The position numbers were made by a program, and so were the translations under genes. Below are positions 29,750 through 38,748 of a stretch of 64,000 nucleotides of DNA, one piece after another; position 1 is the first letter of the stretch, and the number at the start of each line of letters is the position of its first letter. Under the pieces are notes generated by a model, which saw only the letters and a program-made list of their open reading frames with translations, made no database searches and was not told where the DNA came from. This DNA is from Streptomyces sp. cf386 (lineage in GTDB: Bacteria > Actinomycetota > Actinomycetes > Streptomycetales > Streptomycetaceae): the NCBI RefSeq assembly GCF_900103585.1, contig NZ_FNHV01000001.1:830535-894534 (forward strand). The letters run 5' to 3'.

Positions 29750-31591
29750 TCAGAACAAGCGGAACCTCAACCGGCAGATCACCGCGTCCGTCTCCTTGCG
29801 GACGGCATGCGCGACGACCGCGCCCCGCTGGTTCTGCAGCAGCCGCTGCCACAGCCGCTCCGGCTCCGTCTCCGGGATCAGGACCGTCACCCGGGTGGCC
29901 GGCTCGGAGGCCATGACCTCACGCACGTACGCGGCGATGGGACGGCCCAGGGAGCGCCGCTCGCTGCTGAGCCGGACGAGGGGCACACCGGGGTCCCACT
30001 CGGTCCAGGAACGCTCCAGGGCGTGCAGCGCGGCCCGGTCCTCGGGATCGGGGTGGCAGACGGTGACCGCTCGGACCTCGTCACCCAGGGAGGCGGCGGC
30101 GGTGAGGGCCTCCGAGGTGAGCCGGGTGAGCGAGGAGACGGGCACGATCACGACCGAGCGGTCGCGGTGCGGGTGCTCGGGGATGCGGCCGAGGCCGAGG
30201 CGCTCACCGATCCGGGTGTAGGCGCGGTGCACGGTCTCGAAGGCCATGACCAGCAGCGGCAGAGCGATCACGATCAGCCAGGCACCCTCCTCGAACTTCG
30301 TCGCGGTGACGACTACGGCCGAGACGCCGGTCAGCAGCCCGCCGAAGCCGTTCAGGAGCGCCTTGCCCCGCCACCCCCGCCCGCGCTCGATGCGCCAGTG
30401 CCGGACCATGCCGACCTGCGCGATGGTGAAGCCGACGAAGACGCCGATGGCGAAGAGCGGCACGAGGGTGTTGGTGTCGCCGCCCGAGAAGACGATCAGC
30501 GCGGTGGACACGGCCGCCAGCGCCAGCACGCCGTGCCGGTGCACCTGCCGGTCCGCCTTCAGCGCGAACGCGTGCGGCAGGTAGTTGTCGCGGGCGAGCA
30601 GCTTCAGCAGCACCGGAAGGCCGCCGAAGGAGGTGTTCGCGGACAGGGCCAGCAGGATCATCGTCGCGAACTGGATGACGTAGAACGCCCAGTTGTGGCC
30701 GAAGGAGGCGTCCGCGAGCTGGGCGAGGACGGTGACGCCCTCGACCGGCTGGAGATGGAAGCGCGAGATCAGCACCGACAGGCCGATCAGCATCACACCG
30801 AGGACGGCGCCGAGGGCGATCTCCGCGTGCTGGGCACGCTTGACGCGCGGGACGCGGAAGGAGGGGACGGCGTTGGCGATGGCCTCGACGCCGGTGAGGG
30901 CGGAGCAGCCGGAGGCGAAGGCCTTCAGCAGGAGCAGGGCGCCCACGGTGGTGGCGTTGTCGGAGAGGACCGAGGCGTGGCCCGCGGCGGCCTCGGTGCT
31001 CACCGGTTCGGACCGGAAGAGCCCGACGACTATCAGCACGAAGATCGAGCCGACGAATATGACGGTCGGTGCGATGAAGGCCTTCGCAGACTCGACGATG
31101 CCACGCAGGTTCACCGCGGTGATCAGCACGAGCACGGCCAGGCACAGCCAGAGCCGGTCGTCGTAGAGGGCCGGGAAGGCGGAGGTCAGGGCCGCCACAC
31201 CGGCCGTGACGGCGACGGCCACGTTGAGGACGTAGTCCAGGACGAGCGAGCCCGCCGCGACCAGGCTCGTCCGCCTGCCCAGGTGGGTCTTGGCCACGGC
31301 GTAGGAACCGCCGCCGTCCGGGAAGGCCGCGATCACCTGCCGGTACGAGGCGACCAGCACCGCCAGCAGGGCGGCGATGGCGAGCGTGACCGGGAGCGTG
31401 AAACCGAGGCCGTGGGCGCCGGCCGCGGCGAGCACCAGGACGATCGCCTCGGGCCCGTAGGCCACCGACGCCATGGCGTCCAGGGAGAGGGCGGCAAGGC
31501 CCGTGACGGCGGTGAGCCGGTGCCGTTCGCCGGTATCCGGCGGTTCCTCGTCGGCGGGGGTCGCCCCGGGCTCGGTGGTCAGGACGGACAT
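29750..31591 (-). CDS. APC-superfamily permease, KimA/YdaO-like, probable K+ importer
   Basis: 613 residues. About twelve membrane helices occupy residues 30-460, with the APC signature G-P-E-A-I and F-P-D-G-G-G-S-Y-A-V-A in the first helices. The C-terminal 130 residues are a soluble alpha/beta domain (SVVIVPVSSLTRLTSEAL) resembling a universal stress domain, as in the high-affinity K+ symporter KimA of Bacillus. Its place between kdp genes and RCK-type genes supports K+ transport over amino acid transport, though substrate is inference. It is divergent from a two-TM protein gene; each has its own CGTCAR repeats in the 265-bp gap. Confidence 0.85.
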   Translation of the reverse strand: MSVLTTEPGATPADEEPPDTGERHRLTAVTGLAALSLDAMASVAYGPEAIVLVLAAAGAHGLGFTLPVTLAIAALLAVLVASYRQVIAAFPDGGGSYAVAKTHLGRRTSLVAAGSLVLDYVLNVAVAVTAGVAALTSAFPALYDDRLWLCLAVLVLITAVNLRGIVESAKAFIAPTVIFVGSIFVLIVVGLFRSEPVSTEAAAGHASVLSDNATTVGALLLLKAFASGCSALTGVEAIANAVPSFRVPRVKRAQHAEIALGAVLGVMLIGLSVLISRFHLQPVEGVTVLAQLADASFGHNWAFYVIQFATMILLALSANTSFGGLPVLLKLLARDNYLPHAFALKADRQVHRHGVLALAAVSTALIVFSGGDTNTLVPLFAIGVFVGFTIAQVGMVRHWRIERGRGWRGKALLNGFGGLLTGVSAVVVTATKFEEGAWLIVIALPLLVMAFETVHRAYTRIGERLGLGRIPEHPHRDRSVVIVPVSSLTRLTSEALTAAASLGDEVRAVTVCHPDPEDRAALHALERSWTEWDPGVPLVRLSSERRSLGRPIAAYVREVMASEPATRVTVLIPETEPERLWQRLLQNQRGAVVAHAVRKETDAVICRLRFRLF

Positions 31592-31719
31592 GGGATACGG
31601 CTCCTTCGTACGGACGAGCAGTCACGCGCGGGGATCCGCGCGCGACTGACCAAGGTTCTGTCCGGATCCCGCCGCTCCCGACCGTTCCTTGCGCGTTCTT
31701 CGCGCGTAAGCGACCGTCC

Positions 31720-31747
31720 TTGACGTCACTTTGATGTGGGTGTGACG
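31720..31747 (-). promoter_or_regulatory. CGTCAR triple 11-bp direct repeat upstream of the APC permease
   Basis: On the minus strand CGTCAC (31747), CATCAA (31736) and CGTCAA (31725) start exactly 11 bp apart. This is a three-box variant of the island motif, directed towards the permease gene that starts at 31591. No clear -10 was found at the expected distance. Confidence 0.65.
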
Positions 31748-31777
31748 CGCACAACGGGCGCGGTCCCGCTGCGGCCG

Positions 31778-31849
31778 CGTCAAGAACGGCGGTGCGCCCG
31801 TCAGAAACACATCAAGGTGCGTCATCCCGGGTCGCACGGTCCCTACGGT
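31778..31849 (+). promoter_or_regulatory. CGTCAR array and leaderless promoter of the 31857 gene
   Basis: CGTCAA (31778), CGTCAG (31799), CATCAA (31810) and CGTCAT (31820) are spaced 21, 11 and 10 bp. TACGGT at 31844-31849 is the -10, exactly 34 bp after the 31810 box, and the ATG lies 7 bp further, so the mRNA is probably leaderless. The same geometry is found before the paralogous gene at 47423. Confidence 0.78.
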
Positions 31850-31856
31850 CGCCCGT

Positions 31857-32369
31857 ATGGGACACCGCAACGAGACGGCGTACGACCGCCGTTGGGCACG
31901 CGATGTGATCGACTCGGTCCGCTGTGCGGCCGTACTCCTCGCTCTGCTGCTCTTGATCGACTGGGGCGCCGGGACCCTCACCGACGGGCGGGCTGCCCTG
32001 TGGATCACGCTTGCGGTGATGCTCTTCCTGGTGCTCTGCCCGGCGCGCGTCTCGGCCGGCGAGGGCTGGCTCGCCTCCCGCAGACTCCTGCGCACGCACC
32101 GCGTCCGCACCGATCTGCTGGTGTCGGTCGGCTGCCTCGACGGCGTCGGCCAACGCCTGGTTCTCCGGGACGCCTTCGGCGAGCGCGCCGAGCTCGACCC
32201 CCAGGTCCTCGTCAACAACCCCGATCTGTGGCACCGCCTGTACGAGGACACCCACACGTCCCTCGCCAGGGGGACGCTGATGTGCGGGGCGACCGCGCTG
32301 CGGGGGGTGGCGGAGCGGATCGACCGCGAGAACGCCGAGACGGTGTTCAGGGTCTCCGGCCTGGAGTAG
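31857..32369 (+). CDS. Two-TM protein of unknown function, paralogue A
   Basis: 170 residues. Two hydrophobic helices (about 21-36 and 45-62) are followed by a soluble domain of about 105 residues with V-S-A-G-E-G-W-L-A-S-R, H-R-V-R-T-D-L-L-V-S-V, L-V-L-R-D-x-x-G-x-R-x-E-L-D-P, N-N-P-D-L-W-H, R-G-T-L and a final V-S-G-L. The protein at 47423-47944 shares all these blocks, so the two are clear paralogues. The fold resembles bacterial PH-like membrane proteins, which is only a guess. An identical promoter and box arrangement before both genes suggests co-regulation with the kdp system. There is no Shine-Dalgarno. Confidence 0.82.
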   Translation: MGHRNETAYDRRWARDVIDSVRCAAVLLALLLLIDWGAGTLTDGRAALWITLAVMLFLVLCPARVSAGEGWLASRRLLRTHRVRTDLLVSVGCLDGVGQRLVLRDAFGERAELDPQVLVNNPDLWHRLYEDTHTSLARGTLMCGATALRGVAERIDRENAETVFRVSGLE

Positions 32370-34329
32370 TCAGCTGCACCGGTCGGCCGGGTGCGGCTGC
32401 ACACCGGCGATCAGTATGTCCAGGCCGCGCCGCGTGGTCGCCAGCACCACCCGGTCCCCCGCCCGTAGCACCCGCCCCTGGGCCGGGCGCCAGTCGAACC
32501 CGGTGCGTCCGTCGAGGCGGAGGCCGGCCAGGGTGTCCGTCGCGGCGGAGGCCGGCCAGGGTGTCCGTCGCGGCGGAGGCCGGTGACGCCACGGCGGTTC
32601 CGACGGCCAGCACCCGCCACTCGTTCTTCCGAAACGCCGCGTGCACGGAGCGGCCCTCCAACTCCGGATGTCCCGCCACGTCCACGCAGGTGAACAGCAG
32701 CGAACCCCGCTCCACCGGCATCACACCGAGCACATGCCTCCCCATCATCGCGGCGACGAAGGACGGCGCGGCGAGCGCCGAGACGCTGCGGCTGCGGGTC
32801 AGCGCCGACGGGTAGGAGGCGCGCAGGGTGCGCTGGACGGTGGCGGCGAAGTCGTCGTCGTAAAGCCTCATCACCACGCGCACGCCCGGGTTGGCCTCGC
32901 GGGCCGCCATGACGATGTCGAGGTTCTCGCCGTCGTCGTGGGTGAGCACGAGCAGCGATCTGCTGTGCCGGATGCGGGCCTGGTCGAGGACGCCGGGTGT
33001 GGCGGCGTCCTCCAGCAGCAGCGGCACTCCGAGTTCGCGGGCGAGAGTGACGGCGCGCGCCGCGGGGTCCCGTTCGACGGCCACCACCTTGTGGTCGGTG
33101 GTGCACAGTTGGGCCAGCACCCGGGAGCCGATCTTGCCGAGGCCGACGATGACTATGTGGTCGGACAGGTCGCCAGCGGGCGGGTGGTTGACGGAGGCAC
33201 TGCGAAACGCCTCGGTCGCGTTGACGGCGGCGGCGACCACGAGCGGCAGCACGGCGAGGCCGACCAGACCGGCGATGAGCTGGAGCCAGCGGCGCACGGC
33301 GCCCTCCTCCGTCGCCGGGTCGCCCATGGTGAAGATGTCGAGCAGGGGCAGGTACAGGCTCTTCCACCAGGGGTCCGGATGCGCGAAGAGCCAGGTGAAC
33401 AGCGCGAGGAAGGCCACGATCGCCGCCAGCGCCCCGAAGACGGCCATCACCTCACGGGCGAGGAACACCTTCCAGGGCAGGTGCGCGATGCGCCGCCGGA
33501 GCCAGGCGCGCCGGACGGAGGATCCGCTCGTGCCGCGGGCCGCCGGGACCGGTGTGTGGTGGTGGGTCACCTCCTCCAGCACGAGACGGCCGTGGGTGAA
33601 TTGCCGACGGTCCACCGTCACCGTGTCGGGCAGCAACTGGGTGCCGTCCTCGCCCGGTGTCTCCGCGCTGTCGTCGCCGGCCGGGTCGTCCTGGTGTGCG
33701 CCGGAGAGCACGGCCAGCGCGATCAGGTCGGTCGGGCGGGGCGGAGCTCCGGCCGGGCGTACGACGCCGCGGAACACCTTGCCCTCGATCTGGAGGGTGT
33801 GGCCGTGGCCGACGGCGGCGGCCGCGACCAGTTCCGGTACGGCGGTGTCGGCGTCCGACAGCACCGTGGTGGACATATCGAGCAGGGAGTCGTCGTCGAT
33901 GCCCCCCGCGCGGGCCGCGCGGTCCAGCAGCAGCTCCAGATGGCGTCCGCGCTCGCGGTTGAACATACGGACGACCAGCCGTACGGACGGGTTGAGGCTG
34001 CGGGCGAGCAGCGCGGCCGTCATGTTGGTCCGGTCGTCGGCGTAGGTGAGGGCGAGCGCGGCGGCCCGCTCCACGCCGGCGGCCCGCAGGGTCTGCTCGT
34101 CCGGGCGCTTGGTCACCAGCAGCTCGACGGGCGATCGGGGGTCGCGGTGCAGCGCGGCGATCACCGCGCCGTACTCGTCGCGCCGCGACGGGAGTACGAC
34201 GGTGACGGCCTCGCCGCACACGGCGTCCAGCTCGACGGCCAGCCGGTGCGCCAGTCCGTCGTCGCCGCAGACCACCATGTGCTGCGAGCGCCGGCCAAGT
34301 TCTCTGCGTAGGTGGAGAGTCGACTCCAC
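32347..34329 (-). CDS. RCK-flanked channel-like K+ protein, C-terminus frameshifted
   Basis: 660 residues as read, from a GTG at 34329. Domain order: N-terminal TrkA-N/RCK domain (residues 17-210), helix (296-318), a pore-like loop with TMGDP (334-338), a second helix (348-370), and a second RCK domain with the NAD motif GLGKIG (396-401). This resembles CASTOR/Kch-type channels with ligand-gating domains on both sides. A 28-bp tandem duplication at 32519-32574 shifts the frame after LAGLR, giving a Pro/Gly/Arg-rich false tail that runs 23 bp into the convergent neighbour. Without one copy the frame would continue G-R-V-L-R-A-G-D-R-V-V-L-A-T-T-R-R-G and stop at 32370. Confidence 0.82.
   Translation of the reverse strand: MESTLHLRRELGRRSQHMVVCGDDGLAHRLAVELDAVCGEAVTVVLPSRRDEYGAVIAALHRDPRSPVELLVTKRPDEQTLRAAGVERAAALALTYADDRTNMTAALLARSLNPSVRLVVRMFNRERGRHLELLLDRAARAGGIDDDSLLDMSTTVLSDADTAVPELVAAAAVGHGHTLQIEGKVFRGVVRPAGAPPRPTDLIALAVLSGAHQDDPAGDDSAETPGEDGTQLLPDTVTVDRRQFTHGRLVLEEVTHHHTPVPAARGTSGSSVRRAWLRRRIAHLPWKVFLAREVMAVFGALAAIVAFLALFTWLFAHPDPWWKSLYLPLLDIFTMGDPATEEGAVRRWLQLIAGLVGLAVLPLVVAAAVNATEAFRSASVNHPPAGDLSDHIVIVGLGKIGSRVLAQLCTTDHKVVAVERDPAARAVTLARELGVPLLLEDAATPGVLDQARIRHSRSLLVLTHDDGENLDIVMAAREANPGVRVVMRLYDDDFAATVQRTLRASYPSALTRSRSVSALAAPSFVAAMMGRHVLGVMPVERGSLLFTCVDVAGHPELEGRSVHAAFRKNEWRVLAVGTAVASPASAATDTLAGLRRDGHPGRPPPRRTHRVRLAPGPGAGATGGGPGGAGDHAARPGHTDRRCAAAPGRPVQLTTPGRRP
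32519..32574. repeat. Two 28-bp tandem copies causing a frameshift
   Basis: The 28-bp unit beginning GGAGGCCGGCCAGGG occurs at 32519-32546 and again at 32547-32574, and its first 9 bases occur a third time after that. Because 28 is not a multiple of 3, the extra copy shifts the reading frame of the RCK channel gene. Confidence 0.9.
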
Positions 34330-34454
34330 ATCAGCATTGAACGCCCTGGTGGGCGGGGGCGGTTGCGGTCTGGGCCCGCCCGGGCGTCAGGGTCGCGTAT
34401 GGAGCACGCGGCCACTGAGGCCGACAGGGCTCGGTACTCGACCGATCACGGCCT

Positions 34455-36953
34455 TCATGAGACCCCGCCCGCCCCTGCCCGGTCCTGCCGGGCGAGCACG
34501 GCCCGCTCCGCCAGCGGCAGGGACACCACCATCGTCAGACCGCCCCCCGGTGTGTCCTCCGGCGTGATCGTGCCGTTCATCGCCTCCGTGAGGCCCCGGG
34601 CGAGGGCGAGGCCGAGGCCCAGGCCGGTGGTGTTGTCGGTGTCGCCGAGGCGCTGGAAGGGCTCGAAGAGTCGGTCCCGGTCCGTCGGCGGGAGACCGGG
34701 CCCCCGGTCGACGACACGCAGTTCCGCCCGGCCCGCCAGGACGCTCGCGGCCACCAGGACCTTGGCGTCGGGCGGGCTGTGCCGGGCCGCGTTGGCGACC
34801 AGGTTGGCGATCACCCGCTCCAGCAGCGGCGGGTCGACGAGCACCGCGGGGATCTCCTCCACGTCCCCGACCTCGATGCCGGGGGTGTCCACCAGCGCGG
34901 CCGGGAGAACCTCCTCCAGGGCGGTGGGACGCAGGTTCAGCTTCAGCACGCCCGCTTCCAGGCGGCTGAGGTCGAGGAGGTTCTCCACCAGGCGGTTCAG
35001 CTTGGCCATGGACTCGTCGGCGGTGGCGAGGAGTTCGTCCCGGTCCTCGGCGGTGAACTCGACGTCCCTGCTGCGCAGGGACGTTACGGCAGCCCACCCC
35101 GCGGCCAGCGGCGTGCGCAGGTCGTGGCCGACGGCCCGCAGCAGCGCCGTACGCATCCGGTCGGCGGCCTTGACCGGCTCGACCTCGGCGGCGGCCTCGG
35201 CGAGCCGGGCCCGCTCCACCGCGGACCCGACGTGCGCGGCGAAGGCGGCGAGGACACGCCGTTCGGACGACGACAGGTCGCGGCCGTGCAGCACCAGGCA
35301 GGCGCCGGGGCCTGCCGGTACGGCGGTGGCGCCCACGGCATCGGGCGGCTCGTCGACCAGTTGCGCCGACTCCATGCCGAAGGTCTCCCGGGTGCGTTCC
35401 AGCAGGGCCGGGATCGTCTGGCCGCCGCGCACGATGCTGCCCGCGAGGGACGACATGGTCTCCGCCTCGGCGGTGGCACGGGCGGCCCGTCGGGACAGGC
35501 GCAGGGAACGGTCGACGACCGCGGCCACCGTGGCGGCCACCAACGCGAACACCGTGAGCGCCAGCAGGGCGTTCGGATCGCCCAGGGTGAAGGCACCCAT
35601 GGGTGGGATGAACCAGTAGTTGAGCAGCAGAGACGCGGTGACCGAGGCGATCACCGCGGAGGTCACGCCGCCTATGCAGGCCACGCCCACCACCGTGAGC
35701 AGGAACAGCAGGGCCTCGCTGGTCAGGTTCAGTGTCCCGCGCATCTGCGCGAGGGCGAGGGTGAGCAGCACCGGCAGCACCAGTCCGGCGACCGGCCCCG
35801 CGATCATCCGGGACTTCGAGAGCGTACGGCGGCGGGAGGGCAGCAGCGTGCCGCGGCCGGCCCGCTCGTGCGTGACTCGGTGGACATCGATGTCGCCCGA
35901 GAGCGCGACGACGGACTCCCCCGTCCCGAGGCCCGTCACGAACCGTTCCAGGCGCCCGCGCCGACTGGCGCCGAGGACCAGCTGGGTGGCGTTCTCGGCG
36001 CGGGCGAACTCCACGAGCGTGGTCGCGACGTCGTCGCCAACCACCGAGTGGTAGCTGCCGCCGAGGTCCTCCACCAGCCGGCGCTGGCGGGCGAGCGAGG
36101 CGTGCGAGGCACCCGTGGCAAGGCCGTCGCTGCGGGTCACGTGCACGGCGAGCAGGTCACCGCCGGCCGACCGGGCGGCGATGCGAGCGGCCCGCCGGAT
36201 GATCGTGTCGCCCTCCGGACCTCCGGTCAGCGCGACCACGACCCGTTCCCGGGTCTCCCACACCCCGCCGATCGCATGCTCGGCGCGATAGCTGTTGAGC
36301 GCCTCGTCGACCCGGTCGGCCGTCCACAGCAGCGCCAGTTGCCGCAGTGCGGTCAGATTGCCGGGGCGGAAGTAGTTGGCGAGGGCCGCGTCGATCTTCT
36401 CGGGCGCGTAGATGTTGCCGTGCGCCATGCGGCGGCGCAGCCCCTCGGGCGGGATGTCGACGAGCTCGACCTGCCGGGCACGGCGTACGACCTCGTCAGG
36501 CACCGTCTCGTGCTGCGGCACCCCGGTGATCTTCTCGACCACGTCCTTGAGGGACTCCAGATGCTGGACGTTGACGGCCGTGATGACATCGATGCCTGCG
36601 CCCAGCAGTTCCTCGATGTCCTGCCACCGCTTGGGGTTGCGTCCGCCGCCGGGAACGTTGCTGTGGGCGAACTCGTCGACGATCGCGACCTGCGGCCTGC
36701 GGTCGAGCACCGCGGCGAGGTCCATCTCCTCGAACTCCCCGCCCCGGTAGGCGCATCGAATCCGCGGCACGACCTCGAGACCGTCGAGCATCGCCTGGGT
36801 CCGGGGCCGTCCGTGGCATTCGGCGAACGCCACGACCACATCGGCCCCGCGGCCGGCCCGGCGCAGCCCCTCATCGAGCATGCGGTACGTCTTGCCCACC
36901 CCCGGGGCCGCCCCGAGGTAGACCTTCAGCCGTCCGCGCGGTACTTCGTTCAT
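34455..36953 (-). CDS. Orphan KdpD-type sensor histidine kinase
   Basis: 832 residues with the full KdpD layout: Walker A GAAPGVGKT (residues 13-21), Usp-like domain, four membrane helices (about 375-480), GAF-like region and kinase core with H-box AVGHDLRTPL and N-box V-I-A-N-L-V-A-N-A-A-R-H. The N-box reads N-A-A-R-H instead of the usual N-A-x-K-Y. No response regulator gene is beside it; the only one in the window is kdpE, 10 kb away. It is divergent from a CPA1 antiporter gene, with a CGTCAR array between them. A TTCGCT -10 candidate 8 bp before the ATG suggests a leaderless message. Confidence 0.92.
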   Translation of the reverse strand: MNEVPRGRLKVYLGAAPGVGKTYRMLDEGLRRAGRGADVVVAFAECHGRPRTQAMLDGLEVVPRIRCAYRGGEFEEMDLAAVLDRRPQVAIVDEFAHSNVPGGGRNPKRWQDIEELLGAGIDVITAVNVQHLESLKDVVEKITGVPQHETVPDEVVRRARQVELVDIPPEGLRRRMAHGNIYAPEKIDAALANYFRPGNLTALRQLALLWTADRVDEALNSYRAEHAIGGVWETRERVVVALTGGPEGDTIIRRAARIAARSAGGDLLAVHVTRSDGLATGASHASLARQRRLVEDLGGSYHSVVGDDVATTLVEFARAENATQLVLGASRRGRLERFVTGLGTGESVVALSGDIDVHRVTHERAGRGTLLPSRRRTLSKSRMIAGPVAGLVLPVLLTLALAQMRGTLNLTSEALLFLLTVVGVACIGGVTSAVIASVTASLLLNYWFIPPMGAFTLGDPNALLALTVFALVAATVAAVVDRSLRLSRRAARATAEAETMSSLAGSIVRGGQTIPALLERTRETFGMESAQLVDEPPDAVGATAVPAGPGACLVLHGRDLSSSERRVLAAFAAHVGSAVERARLAEAAAEVEPVKAADRMRTALLRAVGHDLRTPLAAGWAAVTSLRSRDVEFTAEDRDELLATADESMAKLNRLVENLLDLSRLEAGVLKLNLRPTALEEVLPAALVDTPGIEVGDVEEIPAVLVDPPLLERVIANLVANAARHSPPDAKVLVAASVLAGRAELRVVDRGPGLPPTDRDRLFEPFQRLGDTDNTTGLGLGLALARGLTEAMNGTITPEDTPGGGLTMVVSLPLAERAVLARQDRAGAGGVS

Positions 36954-36995
36954 CAGGTCTCAGCGAACCCCTCCGCGAGCCGGGGGGCGGTCATC

Positions 36996-37044
36996 TTGAC
37001 GCAACCCTGGCGCCTCTCACGAGGACGTTGACACTGTCTTGACA
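36996..37044 (-). promoter_or_regulatory. CGTCAR four-box array between orphan kdpD and the antiporter
   Basis: On the minus strand TGTCAA (37044), TGTCAA (37033), CGCCAG (37012) and CGTCAA (37001) start 11, 21 and 11 bp apart. TTCGCT, 34 bp after the last box, is a plausible -10 and lies 8 bp before the orphan kdpD start. The antiporter gene diverges from the same region. Confidence 0.75.
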
Positions 37045-37140
37045 AGGCGGAGCCGGATAAGGTGAAGGCGGTGTGCCGGGAAGTCTGGTCGGCCGGGGAG
37101 CCACGGTGGCTCCCTTCGTGGCCCCAGGGGGACGGTCGGC

Positions 37141-38727
37141 ATGCGCAGCGTAGGTACGGTTCTCGCACTCGTGGTCCTCGCCACGTTGGTGGCGACCTTC
37201 GCACGCCGCTGGCGCATCCCCGCCCCTTCCCTGCTCGTCGTCGCCGGTCTGGTCGTGGCGCTGCTGCCCGGGACCCCGCAGATCGAGATCAGTCCCGAGA
37301 TCATCGGCCTGGTCGTCCTGCCGCCGCTGCTGTACGCGAGCGCGGAGGAACTCTCCTGGCGCGAGCTGCGGCTGGTCTGGAAGCCGGTCGGCGTACTGGC
37401 GGTGGGCCTGGTGCTGGCCTCGGCGGCGGCCGTCGGCGCGGTCGCTTCGGCGATCACCCCGCTGTCCTGGCAGATGGCCCTCGTCCTGGGCGCGGTGCTG
37501 GCCAGCACCGACCCGGTGGCGGTCACGGCGCTGGGCAGACGGCTGGCGCTGCCGCCGAAGGTGCAGGTCCTGGTCCAGGCGGAGAGCCTGTTCAACGACG
37601 CGACCTCGCTGGTCCTGTTCCGCGTCGCCGCGGGCGTTACCGTGGCGTCGGCGGCCGCCGACTGGGGTGCGGCGGGCACGGAGTTCGCCGTCCTCGCGGG
37701 CGGCGGCACGGTCATCGGCGCCGCGGTCGCGGGCGTGGTCGCGCTGATCCGGCGGCGCACCGAGGACCCGGTCCTGGAAACGGTGATCGCCCTGGTGACG
37801 CCGTACGCCGCCTACGTCCTCGCGGAGGCGGCCCACACGTCCGGCGTCACCTCGGTCGTGGTGGCGGGCGTCGTCCTGGGTGGGCGGGGCGACCGGCTCA
37901 CCAACGCCCGCATCAGGCTCCAACTGCACGCCGTCTACGGCACGGTGGTGTTCCTGCTGGAGAGCGTGGTGTTCTCGCTGATAGGGCTGGCCCTGCCCGC
38001 CCAGGTGCGGGCGCTGTCCGACGCCGACCGGGTGTGGCCGCTGTACGCACTCGCGGTCGCCGGCACCCTCATAGCCGTACGTCTGCTGTGGCTGGTGCCG
38101 CTGTCGGCGGTGGTCCAGCGCAAGGGCGGGATCACACGCATGAACTGGCGGGTGCCGGTGGTGCTGACGTGGGCCGGCACCCGCGGCGTCGTGCCGCTGG
38201 CGGCGGCCCTGTCCATTCCGGTGACGACCCAGGCGGGCGCCGACCTCGCCGAGCGTCCCCTGGTGCTCGTCCTGACCACCTCCGTAGTGGTCGTCACCCT
38301 CGTGGTCCAGGGCTTCACCCTGGCGTCCGTCGTGCGCCGCTCGGGCATCGCCCTGGAGCCCGATCACACGGAGCGCGAGGAGGCGGGCGCCCGCTGCAGC
38401 CTGGCCGGAGCGGGCATGAAGCGCCTGGAGGAACTCTCCGAACTGGAGGCCGTGCCGGACGTCGTGGTCGACCGCCTCCGCCGCGGCCTGAACGCCCGCC
38501 TCGAAGACGCCCGCGACCGCCTCACGGACACCAACGGCAATGGCAACGGCAGCGGGACCGCGCCCGAGTCCGCCGACCTCATCTACCGCCAGCTGCGCCG
38601 CGACCTGATCGCCGTGGAGGCGTCGGAACTGCAGCGCCTCTACGACGACCACCTCATCAGCGACACGACCCGCCGCCGCCTGCAGCGGTCGCTGGACCTG
38701 GAGGACGCGCGGCTGGCCGACGCCTGA
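37141..38727 (+). CDS. CPA1-family Na+(K+)/H+ antiporter
   Basis: 528 residues. About twelve helices fill residues 1-410, with the transport motif L-A-S-T-D-P-V-A-V-T-A-L and the essential N-D pair in A-E-S-L-F-N-D-A-T-S. A basic segment W-A-G-T-R-G-V-V-P-L-A-A-A follows in a late helix. The last 110 residues form a soluble cytosolic helical region. It exchanges Na+ or K+ for H+ and would help set ion balance and pH beside the K+ importers. GGGGGAC lies upstream of the ATG. It is divergent from the orphan kdpD and shares its CGTCAR region. Confidence 0.92.
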   Translation: MRSVGTVLALVVLATLVATFARRWRIPAPSLLVVAGLVVALLPGTPQIEISPEIIGLVVLPPLLYASAEELSWRELRLVWKPVGVLAVGLVLASAAAVGAVASAITPLSWQMALVLGAVLASTDPVAVTALGRRLALPPKVQVLVQAESLFNDATSLVLFRVAAGVTVASAAADWGAAGTEFAVLAGGGTVIGAAVAGVVALIRRRTEDPVLETVIALVTPYAAYVLAEAAHTSGVTSVVVAGVVLGGRGDRLTNARIRLQLHAVYGTVVFLLESVVFSLIGLALPAQVRALSDADRVWPLYALAVAGTLIAVRLLWLVPLSAVVQRKGGITRMNWRVPVVLTWAGTRGVVPLAAALSIPVTTQAGADLAERPLVLVLTTSVVVVTLVVQGFTLASVVRRSGIALEPDHTEREEAGARCSLAGAGMKRLEELSELEAVPDVVVDRLRRGLNARLEDARDRLTDTNGNGNGSGTAPESADLIYRQLRRDLIAVEASELQRLYDDHLISDTTRRRLQRSLDLEDARLADA

Positions 38728-38748
38728 CCGGTCCGGGGCTCGTGGGGT

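Noticed and set aside
29732..31723. 663-codon plus-strand frame opposite the APC permease
   Set aside because: His/Gln/Gly/Arg-rich antisense shadow of a membrane protein; no start site or domain.
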